In this document: piece after piece, positions 1-7,757 of the stretch | How the letters are laid out: the number at the start of each line of letters is the position of its first letter | Numbering within the stretch: position 1 is the stretch's first letter | Source of the DNA: Monoraphidium neglectum | Taxonomy: Eukaryota; Chlorophyta; Chlorophyceae; Sphaeropleales; Selenastraceae | Direction: 5' to 3' | NCBI RefSeq assembly: GCF_000611645.1 | Contig: NW_014012442.1 | Span: 1 to 16,031, forward strand | DNA length: 16,031 bases | Notes under the pieces: generated by a model | Databases searched by the model: none | Seen by the model: the letters and a program-made list of their open reading frames with translations, nothing else | What the model was told of the DNA's origin: nothing | Position numbers and translations under genes: made by a program

Positions 1-238
1 ACCGCGGGTGGCGCATCAAGGGGGCAGCCCCATGCGACACCGACCAGGGCAGAGAAGGCCCGCAGCCGGCGAGCAAAGGCGGGCGGGCGAGTTCAACCCT
101 GAACACTGCATGCGGCTGGGGGCCGGGGGGATGAGTGAGGGCGCGCGCGCCCGACGGGACTGGCTGCAGCGCAGCTGCGGCGTTTGCTGCGACGCGGCGC
201 GCGGCGCGACCGCGTCTCGGGGCCGGGTTGGGATCTAT

Positions 239-270
239 CTAAACCCTACAGGTGTCGGCCCCTAAACCCT
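239..270. repeat. Two telomere-like CTAAACCCT units in pyruvate kinase intron 7
   Basis: CTAAACCCTA at 239-248 and CCTAAACCCT at 261-270 match the plant/chlorophyte telomere unit CCCTAAA (telo-box). They sit just inside the intron that begins at the donor at 288 (minus strand). Two isolated units are too few to call an interstitial telomere array. Confidence 0.6.
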
Positions 271-288
271 GGGCTGCATCAAACGCAC

Positions 289-2727
289 GATGATCGCTCC
301 ACGTGGAAGAGGGTGAGCAGGCCGTCCAGCAGCGCGTCGTTCTTGGCCAGGCACACCACGTCGGTGCCGCCCTGCACCTCCACCACCTGCAGACAGGGGT
401 GGCGGTTGGCGGCGGTTGGCGGCAGTCGGCGGCGGTTGACAGCTGGGTTTGCGCTGCGAGGCCGGCTCGTCGACGGAACGCGACGGCACGCAGAAACAAC
501 GCAAAGCGCCGAGCCCCCCGCGCCAGGCACCGCACGTTCCCGCGTCAGCGGCCGCTTGGACGCCGACGCGCCCCCGACGCGCAGGCACAAGGCCGCGCAA
601 GCCGCCGAAATCGCTCGAGCGGTCACTTGAAAGATCACTTGAGATCCAAAAGGAGGCCACGGCGCCGTACCTCGAGGTACAGCGACGCTGAGTCAGCGCC
701 TGAAACGAGGTAGCGTCCGAGGTAGACGTTGTCCCCAGGCTCCATCATTTCGGCAAAGCGGGGGTAGGTGATCGGGAACACGGTGTCGGAGCACTCGACA
801 TCTGATAGGGTTGGGTGGGTGTGAGGGCGGTGGTGGTGGTTTGGGTGAGTGCGGGGGCCTGTTTGGTTGGGGTTGCGTTTGAGTTTGAGGGTGGTGGCAA
901 TGTCCGGTGGGTCCCGAAGTCCTGTTTGGTTTGGAGGCTGGCTGTTTTGTTGAAAGGGGGTTGCGCGCTCGGAAGGGCGTGCGCTCGGGGGTTTGTTTGG
1001 TCGGGGGCGCGGGCCGAGGGGCGGGGCGGCAGCGCCTGCGCGCGCAGGGGCGCCGGCGGCGCGCCGGCGGCGCGGTGCGTCGGCGCGCACCGCGCGTGGT
1101 GAGCGTGAGCTTCTGGCCCGCCTTCACGGTGATCTCCTGGCCGGCCTGGTTGGGCCAGCCGTCAGGGTCGATCCTGGGGGCGGGATTGATTCGTAAAGGC
1201 GTAGCGGGAATGCGGGATCAGGGCGTGCGCCGCTTAGGGTAGGGCGGCCCCGGCCTGACGCGCGGCAGCCGGGCCGGGGCCTTGTGGGGACGGCTCGGAG
1301 CTGCCCCAACACGCCACAACCTGTTGTTCAATACACCAAACTTACGACACACCGTCACTCTCCTGCTCTCGCTGTGTTCATCTACTTCTTTCACACACAC
1401 AACGACACACACACGCACACAGCGACTCACACACATATGCACACACACACACACTCTTGCACTCACACACATACACACACACACACACGTACACACACAC
1501 AGTTATACACAGACCACAAATTAAGGCGCGCACACACGCACACCTGAAGGGCCTCCTGATCATGACCTCGCGCCCCAGGGTGTCCAGCATGATGGCACAC
1601 AGCTTGCGCGTGCGCCGCATAGCCTCCTGCGCGGCGAGACGGCCGCGCGCGCGACGTCGCCGCGCGTCCGTGCGTGAGTCCGAGCGGCGCGCCCAGAGAC
1701 CTCCCGCATCCAAAAGTCGAGAGCGGCGCCGGCCTGGGCTCAGCTGCCTTCACACTCAATGCTCGCAGCTGCACAATCCATCCGATCTCGTGACTGGTTG
1801 CCTTCCCGACCTCGTGCCCACCCCTGCCCTCGCAGCCGCTGAACCCCACCTGCAGGTTGTCGAGGCTGGTGCGGTGGTACTCAATTGGACCCCACGTCAG
1901 ATCGATGCGGGCCGCTGACATGCCATCCTGCCATAGCCATGAGGGGGGGCCCCACCCGATATGTTGAGACGGGCGTTGGGATTGAGTCTGCGCGAACGCG
2001 TGTGCGTCCCGCTCGCTGCATCGCTTTTGCGACGCTGCGCGCCTGCACGCGGCCTCCCTCGGCCGCGCCCCGCGTTTGGTTTGTAGCTGCGGCGTGGTGC
2101 GTGCTGTGTCGTGCGGCGCGTTCGGCGGCCCCGCGCCCCGAGCAACCGGCGCAGGTGCTCCAGCTGCAAGAAACAGCAGAGGAGAGGCTGCAACTGCGGC
2201 TGCGGCTGCGGCCTGGACCCTCCCCCCACCTGCAGCATCTGCACCAGCTTATCCACCGACTGGCATGCCGGGCCGATGGTGCTGACGATCTGCGGCGAGG
2301 TAGGCGTTGTGTGTGCATGTGTGTAGGTAATCGTGCCTGTGCGCGTGCCTGGAGGTGCCAAGCCACATGTCGACTTTCAGGAGAAGGGCGGACCGGTGCC
2401 CTGAGGGCCGCCAAAAGCGAGTGTCTCGCGTGCCCAGGGCAACTCCCGCCCCCGCGCTGCTGCCGTCCAGGCTGGCGGGGCGCTGAGACCCCCGCCCCCG
2501 CCCCAGTGCTCGGGGGGCGCCGCCGCCGCCGCCGCTGCGTCGCAGGGACGCTGCAGCCCGCTGCAGTCTGCTGCAGTCTGGCGGGGCGGGGGGCGGGGTG
2601 CATCAGGCGGCGGGTGCAGGGCGCCCAAGCGCACCTTGGTGCATGCCGTCTGCTTCTCATTGGGGTCCGCCGGCTCCAGGATGGTCCCCAGGTTCAGGTC
2701 TGGAAAGAAGTGGGCCTTGGTCTTCAT
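289..2727 (-). CDS. Pyruvate kinase, plant cytosolic type (5' seven exons; gene continues off the left edge)
   Basis: Pyruvate kinase transfers phosphate from phosphoenolpyruvate to ADP, the last step of glycolysis. Coding exons in transcript order are 2727-2635, 2289-2230, 1927-1850, 1626-1544, 1173-1091, 801-671 and 386-289. Phases agree at every junction, giving about 208 residues with no stop. The first ATG opens MKTKAHFFPDLNLGTILEP, and exon 2 gives IVSTIGPACQSVDKL, the conserved N-terminal A-domain strand. Exon 3 gives MSAARIDLTWG, where most pyruvate kinases have NVARFNFSHG. Plant cytosolic forms have a similar W-G variant (ARFDFSWG), which is why I assign this subtype. MLDTLGREVMIRR matches the nucleotide/metal-binding DT-G segment. 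Exons 5-7 cover much of the B lid domain, including GRYLVSGADSASLYLE. The catalytic Lys and Glu/Asp metal ligands lie beyond the window. The last exon ends at a GTGCGT donor (288 downward) in phase 2. Identity is secure; exact splice sites are inferred. Confidence 0.92.
1392..1502. repeat. Imperfect (CA)n/(TG)n microsatellite in pyruvate kinase intron 4
   Basis: About 110 bases of interrupted CA dinucleotides on the plus strand, broken by short units such as GACACA, CATATG and CTCTTG. In the pyruvate kinase transcript (minus strand) this is a UG-rich stretch in the intron spanning 1174-1543. That intron also starts TG-rich, with donor GTGTGCGTGTGTGCG at 1543 downward. Long alternating purine-pyrimidine tracts are length-polymorphic and can adopt Z-DNA; any splicing role is inference. 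Confidence 0.9.
2551..2580. repeat. Three tandem copies of a 10-bp CTGCAG-containing unit
   Basis: Units at 2551-2560 (CTGCAGCCCG), 2561-2570 and 2571-2580 (both CTGCAGTCTG) follow one another exactly. They lie in pyruvate kinase intron 1 (2290-2634), next to a CCG-triplet run at about 2518-2535. Each unit carries the palindrome CTGCAG, which is also the usual end of the polypyrimidine/acceptor signal in this window, though several units here lie on the wrong strand or position to act as acceptors. Confidence 0.85.
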
Positions 2728-3148
2728 GGCGGCCGCAGCTGACCGTCAGTCGCCTGTGCGAGGGCGTGATGGAGGCCGGGGCGCCGCCGCGACGAGGCGA
2801 ATTTGGGGGATCGCCCGGGCCAGCGGTTGGTGCTGCACACGCGAGGATGCGCAGTGCACACTATTTTTGGGCGCGGCCAGACGTCCTTGAAACAAAGCAT
2901 GTTCCAAGGGCCAATCTATGCAGGGCGGAGCGCTGACGTGTCGCTCTGTTCAGGGGCGCGCCGCGCCAGATGCGGCGGCGGCGGCAGTGCGGGCGCTGAG
3001 ATGCCCGGGGCACCGACTTGCTCAAATCCACCCGGCACCAATCGGAGTGCTTCATATGTCACACTACGAAACCCTTGGAGAGCTGGCGACTGCAATGCAT
3101 GCATGATAGCGCTGCGCGTTTCGCCAACTCCACCCCGCGGCCCAAGGC

Positions 3149-3235
3149 GGTGCCAAGAGCTGCAAGGCGTTATATGGTGTCAAGAATTACCTTGTGCTTC
3201 CTGACCCTGACAAAGTCAGGTGGCTGATGCGATGA
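3149..3235 (+). other. Short coding-like segment, unidentified
   Basis: This frame ends in TGA at 3233-3235 and reads CKALYGVKNYLVLPDPDKV within its last 28 codons, a composition more protein-like than the surrounding frames. It has no ATG of its own and would need an upstream exon. The piece CKALYGVK faintly recalls the KALYGLKQ motif of copia-type reverse transcriptases, but the rest does not follow. It could be a gene relic, a terminal exon or chance. Confidence 0.12.
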
Positions 3236-3362
3236 TCAGCGAGCAGTGCTGTCTGCTGATCTCGCCGGTGTCAAAGGCTGCACCTTTGGCAGGAACGACC
3301 ACTCACGGCACGATGAAAACCTGTCAGAATTATGTACACGCATGGGCTGACCGAAGTGACAC

Positions 3363-3427
3363 CCAGGCGTTTTCATAAAGCCCAGTGCCATCTCTCGGCG
3401 AAGTTGCGTTGCGTCCAGGCGTTTTCA
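3363..3427. repeat. 13-bp direct repeat CCAGGCGTTTTCA, 52-bp period
   Basis: Identical copies at 3363-3375 and 3415-3427 lie about 720-780 bases upstream of the cytochrome b561 start. Spacing of 52 bp start to start is about five helical turns. No known motif is recognised. Confidence 0.8.
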
Positions 3428-3443
3428 AGAATGATTGTAGTTT

Positions 3444-3462
3444 AGATGCTTACTAAGCATCT
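3444..3462. repeat. 19-bp palindrome AGATGCTTA-C-TAAGCATCT
   Basis: Perfect 9-bp arms around a single C, 17 bp after the second copy of the direct repeat at 3415-3427. The compact, odd-length symmetric form resembles a dimeric DNA-binding-protein site more than an RNA hairpin. No factor can be named. Confidence 0.75.
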
Positions 3463-3607
3463 CATGCCGACGCATGGCTGCATCTTTGTCCCTGGGACGG
3501 GGCAGCGGTCAATGCTTGACCGCTAAGCCCCGTGCATGTGACAAGTTGTGCAGTGCATGGCAAACCAGCGCGTCACATGTTGGTGGTAATGGATCGCCCT
3601 CCATGCA

Positions 3608-3676
3608 GGCTACCGCATCAGCAATCTCATTGAGTACACATACCGTAGCCGCTTCATGTTGTTCAAGCTGGAATAG
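3608..3676 (+). other. Short coding-like segment after a plausible splice acceptor, unidentified
   Basis: After ATGCAG (3602-3607) the frame reads GYRISNLIEYTYRSRFM and ends LFKLE then TAG (3674-3676). The amphipathic composition and CAG acceptor make it look like a terminal exon or relic, and it is in the same numerical frame as the segment at 3149-3235. I cannot match it to a family. It may equally be 5' flank of cytochrome b561. Confidence 0.12.
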
Positions 3677-4146
3677 CAGGGCTGATCCGCTGCTGCTGAG
3701 GCGCACGCCCGGCCCTGCTGGCTGTCTGCAGAGGGGTTGGTGCTACCACTACCGGTACCACGTTGGTGGCGCGGCTTGCCAACACATGTGTCTAGCCTCT
3801 GGCGCAAGGCCACACACTGGGAAGTGGAAACCAGCATCGAAGATTTCTGCTTGTGCGCTGAGCTGGCAACACCACCCACTGGCTTGCGCAGTTTGCAGGC
3901 TTGCCCACTGGACCCTGTATAGGCGAATCGAAAATACACCGCCCAGCAAGGCCACAGGCAGAAGCTCATGGGCGCTGGTTGTAAGGGATTGCGTGTGACT
4001 GCAAGGTTCACCCTGTCCTTTGTACATTTCCAGTAACGACGGCGGGTGACGCCAGCCGTGGTCTGCACTTTTGCTGAAAACGGCCCAGCTCGGCGACTAA
4101 GCACTTTCCAGCGGGCTTTATCGTCCATACCAGTCGTTCACAAGCC

Positions 4147-6471
4147 ATGACTCTGTCCACAACGCCGCAAACCCTCGCGCTCGGCGCGAGGGCCCTAGCC
4201 CTCGTGATATTTGTCCTTACCGTCGTCTATGCCGCTCATTCCAGCAAGTCCTTGGCTGCCACAACGGAGGAGATGGCTGTATACGGCGGCCTGAGCGCCT
4301 GCTTCGCTTGCAACAACGGCTGGAACTGGCACGCGTGAGATACCAGCAGGGGCGGCTGATGAACCAAAGGACACCCATGGTTTGGTGCATGTGTCCGCCA
4401 CCATGAGAGCGCAAGGCATAGTCATGCCTGCCGATATTGCCAGCTTGCCACAGAGGCCTTTTCGAGCGTGCGCGGTTGCACCTCCGCCACTCACCCTTCC
4501 CCAAAAGCGTTGTTACCCTTCACCCGGCAACCCCTTGACTGAATCCCTGTCGGCTGCCCTGAAAACGACACACATGTCGCTGGTGCAGCGTCCTGATGAC
4601 CCTGGGCTTTGTCGTTGTGATGACGGAGTCGCTGCTGGCCTTCCGCGTGCCACTGCTGGGGAGGTGCGCACGCGCCCACCCCCGCCTCTTGAAAACCTCG
4701 TCGTTGGATGCGAGCTGCTGCTAGCTTGGGACGCCCCAAACACTCGCGGCGCCTGGAGCCCCCCTCGGGACTGCACTCAGTACGGCTGATGAGGCGGGGT
4801 TGCGCATGCGCCCGTGGAAGTGGCTGCGCGTCGAGCGCTGCAGCCGCTTGGGGCCAGGTTGCCCCACACGGGCCGCCTGCTTGCAGTTAGCTGCCGGCCC
4901 GGCCGCAAGACTACAAATTGTCGCTGACCGGCTGATTAACCCCGGCAACCACACAAACCGTGCACCCCTGCACGCACCACACAAACGCCCCATGCAGGCC
5001 GACCGCCCAGAAATGGGTCCACATGGCGACGCAGACGGCGGCGGTTGCTCTGGGCGTGGCCGGCATGGTGGCGATCGTTCAGGCAAAGCTTTTCTCCCAG
5101 GCCTACCACATGTACAGCGTCCACGCCTGGACGAGCGCCATAATCTTTGTCCTCTTTGTTCTGCAGTACCTGGTGCGTTGAGCCTGGGGTATAAGAGGGA
5201 GGGCTGACGTGTGCGGCGGGCGTGTGTGGCGAGAGCGCTTGTGAGCTGTTGAGATGCAGGGGCCTGAGACTACGTATGCGTCCAAGCTGAGATAGATGAA
5301 GGGGTGGTGCGCAGAATCTGAGGTCGAGGCTTGCCTTGCAGTGTTGCGGTGTCCATCAGTTGGGTGGCGCTGCAACCCAACTGATCGCAACCTGCTTGCC
5401 TGGTGTGCAAAAGCTGCAAGCGCGGGCGGTAGCCGTTGGAAGCGCTCAGCTGCAAAATCTCGGGGGGGGGGGGGGTCCACCAATGCCGGCTGCAGCAGCA
5501 CATCTGCACAGCTTGCAGGCTCTCAAGTCCTCGCAACTGAGGTGATAAATCAGCGGCCAGGCCTACCTCATCCTAAACTTCTTCTTTCCCCTCCCCTGTC
5601 TGCAAACCCCAGGTGGGCCTGGCCGTGTTTGCGCTCCCGCTCGTCAAAAGCGCGGAGACCAAGGCGTCTGTTGCTAAGTGGCACATTGTGCTTGGGCAGC
5701 TCACCTTCTTCGGCGGCATCGCCGCGTGTGTGGTGAGTTTCTTCCCGGCGCTGAGTCGGCAGGGGGGGGGGGCGGCGCACCAACCGCAAGACACTCAGAT
5801 GCAGCCTGCAACCCCTGCCAGGCATGAGAAGTATGCTATTAAAACACGTGCTTGCTCTCTGTGACCACGTTCAAGGGCTCCCACCTCTTTCTGGCAACTG
5901 AACGCCAGCACCTGTCGTCAACCCCCTTTCTCACCTGGCCTGATACGTCAACCAACCCAATCTTGCAGACTGGCTGGGCCGACATGCAGATGATGAATGT
6001 CGATTTTGGCCAGGTGAGTTGACCGAATGCACCCTTTTGCTATGCGCCCGGGGTGTGCAGCTCCCACCTCGTTTCTCCGCCTGAGAATGCACACGCAACT
6101 GGCCCACTTCGCACCCAACCCTGGCAGCTGAATCGCAAAAGGAGGCCCGCCTGCTCGTCGCACCCTCCGCAGCTGCTCTGCATCGTTGCTTGCAGCACCA
6201 AGTGCCTCGCCACTGGAACGCCTCACCCCTCTTCGGGGCCCAACATCAATGATCCCCCCCATCACACCTCTCTGCGTTGCGCGCGATCACCTCGCAGCGC
6301 AACTACGGCAGCGCGACCATCCTCGGCGCCACCACGGCGGTGCTGCTGTGGGCCCTGGCGGCCGCCGTCGGCGGCGTGGTGCTGTCCGGCCCGCGGCCGA
6401 AGCCCGGCGGCTGCTGCCCTGCCGCTGCTGCTGCGCCGCTGAAGGGGCAGGACCCGCTGCCCGGGGTGTGA
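4147..6471 (+). CDS. Cytochrome b561, ascorbate-dependent transmembrane oxidoreductase
   Basis: Cytochrome b561 proteins are di-haem membrane proteins that move electrons from cytosolic ascorbate across a membrane to monodehydroascorbate or ferric chelates. Exons are 4147-4334, 4589-4663, 4998-5172, 5613-5732, 5969-6013 and 6298-6471; phases 2,2,0,0,0 join cleanly into 258 residues. About six membrane helices are visible: near residues 14-30, 62-81, 95-115, 128-146 (running into 147-157), 169-186 and 205-228. The four haem-ligand histidines are H62 (NWHAVLM), H96 (KWVHMAT), H130 (YSVHAW) and H170 (KWHIVLG). Their spacings of 34, 34 and 40 fit the family pattern, in which first pairs with third and second with fourth. 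R82 and K93 are basic residues near the predicted ascorbate face (inference). The tail is short, Pro/Ala/Cys-rich (PGGCC) and poorly conserved. Which membrane it occupies cannot be told. Confidence 0.93.
5338..5395 (+). repeat. Long stem-loop in cytochrome b561 intron 3
   Basis: The core is ATCAGTTGGGT (5355-5365), a 9-nt loop, then its exact complement ACCCAACTGAT (5375-5385). The stem continues after an asymmetric 6-nt bulge (5349-5354) with GTTGCG (5343-5348) against CGCAAC (5386-5391), then GCAG (5338-5341) against CTGC (5392-5395) around one bulged T. That makes 21 paired bases in a 58-nt element, inside the intron 5173-5612. Confidence 0.8.
5462..5475. repeat. Homopolymer of 14 G in cytochrome b561 intron 3
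   Basis: Uninterrupted G run in the intron; a second run of 11 G is at 5762-5772 in intron 4. Such runs are prone to length error in sequencing and can form G-quadruplexes. Both are outside exons, so they do not affect the reading frame. Confidence 0.9.
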
Positions 6472-6837
6472 AAGGCGGGTGCCGCACAATCATGTCAGCG
6501 AGCTCGAGACGGGACGCGCGACCCTGCGTCGCGCATCAGTGGGATGCGCATCAAATTGCAGATCATTGTCTGCTCATGCCGCTCTGAGATGTTTGAAACC
6601 TTCAAGCTTGCCCCTGATCCTGCATGTACTTTGATGCACTCTCCCTCATTGCTTGCCTCTGCTGTGCTGTGTGTATGATGCAACAATGCCTGCAATCTTG
6701 TTGTGGACTGCGGAATAGCTATGCATGAGCAGTAAAAGCTTCCGCTGATGCCGCTCCGACCTCACTGTATAGATTGGAGGCGCCGGCACCCTCCCTGGCC
6801 AGTCCGAGGCGGGTGCAGCGGAATAACTGATTCTGGA

Positions 6838-6864
6838 ATAAGGTGGGGTTGAACCCCACCTTAT
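6838..6864. repeat. 27-bp near-perfect palindrome (13-bp arms, 1-nt centre)
   Basis: ATAAGGTGGGGTT (6838-6850), one G (6851), then the exact complement AACCCCACCTTAT (6852-6864). Symmetry stops sharply at both ends. It lies 367 bases after the cytochrome b561 stop. As RNA it would need a loop of at least three bases, leaving 12 pairs; as DNA it could extrude as a small cruciform or bind a dimeric protein. Confidence 0.88.
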
Positions 6865-7331
6865 CAAGCACCTCACCTGGACTGTGACTGTTTGCAGTTA
6901 CTTGACCAGCTCAACCCGCACCTGCCCAGCTGCATATATAACTGCATGCAAGACAGCTGAATTGCTCGAGCTCCCGCTGCACGTCAATTCTATTTGTTGT
7001 TATTGCATGTATTGCAGCAAAGACAGGAGGGGCGCGCCAAATTGTGCTCACACACGGTTTGCTGAGGCTGGCAGGGCGAGCCTCTTGCGTTGGCATGCAG
7101 GGATGCCATTACTGGCAGATCTGTCTTCGATATAATCCAGACCCTCACAATCCATTCCCATAATCCATGCTACGGTACACCTGATTCTCTGCCCCCTGGC
7201 AGCTGCTCTTTCCTGAACCCATTGGGTGCGGCCCAGCTGGTGTCTCACTCAGGCGCGAAACCAGGCGTGACCCCCAGCCACCCAGCCGTCAGCCAAGTTG
7301 CCTGACCAAGCCGTGAATAGCCGTGGGTGCA

Positions 7332-7336
7332 TTACA
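7332..7336 (-). terminator. Possible TGTAA polyadenylation signal of the BTB-BACK gene
   Basis: TTACA on the plus strand is TGTAA on the transcript strand, about 420 bases after the stop at 7758. TGTAA is the established polyadenylation signal in many core chlorophytes. A 5-base match is weak evidence alone. Confidence 0.3.
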
Positions 7337-7757
7337 ACTGAGGCCGACGGAACCCGTACCAGGAACCCTACTTGCTGGCTGACGCACGCGCGCCAACAGC
7401 ACAACTGCTTTCACTGCCCTGTTGTCGCCTTGCAGGGATCAATCGCTTGCCCTGCCATGCAATTATAGAAGACATGAAATGTTTGCTGGCTCCGATTGGA
7501 AACAGCAAGATTGCACTGCAAAAGCACAGCTGTGCCCAGGCCAAGCCCAAAGCTATGGCGGTGGGGTTTGACGCGACACCATGCTCTCATTCAAGGGGCA
7601 GCGGCAACCCCGCTGCAGGGCTGTTGCTGGTGCGCTGTGCAGAAAGGTCAACGCAGAGGAAAACGATCCCAACTGCCTTGGGAAAAGCAATGTACACACC
7701 GAGGCACAACAGCTGGACAACTACACATCAATCAAGCACCACCCGCGCAGCATGTGC

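Larger units (their letters stand above)
2728..4146. other. Divergent intergenic region between pyruvate kinase and cytochrome b561
   Basis: This 1.4 kb region separates two divergent start codons, so it should hold both promoters and 5' untranslated regions. I see no convincing TATA box. Base composition is less GC-rich than the flanking exons, especially from about 3050 to 4100. It contains a 13-bp direct repeat (3363-3375 and 3415-3427), a 19-bp palindrome (3444-3462) and two short coding-like segments (3149-3235 and 3608-3676), each described separately. Open frames of about 170 codons occur on both strands (3474-3998 plus; 3610-4128 minus), but neither resembles a family I know and they overlap each other, so I do not call them genes. 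Confidence 0.6.
6472..7757. other. Convergent intergenic region between cytochrome b561 and the BTB-BACK gene
   Basis: This 1.3 kb stretch holds the 3' ends of two genes transcribed toward each other. It is less GC-rich than the exons. I found no supported coding region; open frames on both strands are short and featureless. For the minus-strand gene, TGTAA, the usual chlorophyte polyadenylation signal, occurs as TTACA on the plus strand at 7332-7336, about 420 bases past its stop. I found no TGTAA on the plus strand for cytochrome b561. The inverted repeat at 6838-6864 is the main structure. Confidence 0.6.

Noticed and set aside
1381..1547. Thr/His-rich open frames through the CA repeat
   Set aside because: They are translations of a dinucleotide microsatellite within a pyruvate kinase intron.
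3161..3190. Copia reverse-transcriptase motif (CKALYGVKN)
   Set aside because: Only five or six residues match KALYGLKQ, the following sequence diverges, and no integrase, protease or terminal repeats are seen.
4332..4340. Stop codon directly after NWHA in the first cytochrome b561 exon, suggesting a truncated 63-residue protein
   Set aside because: The TGA overlaps a GTGAGA splice donor; joining at 4334/4589 restores the frame and yields the conserved HAVLMTLGF segment.
6838..6864. tRNA T-arm resemblance (GGGTTGAACCCC)
   Set aside because: The symmetry is a continuous 13-bp palindrome with a one-base centre, not a 5-bp stem with a 7-nt loop, and no acceptor, D or anticodon arms are present nearby.
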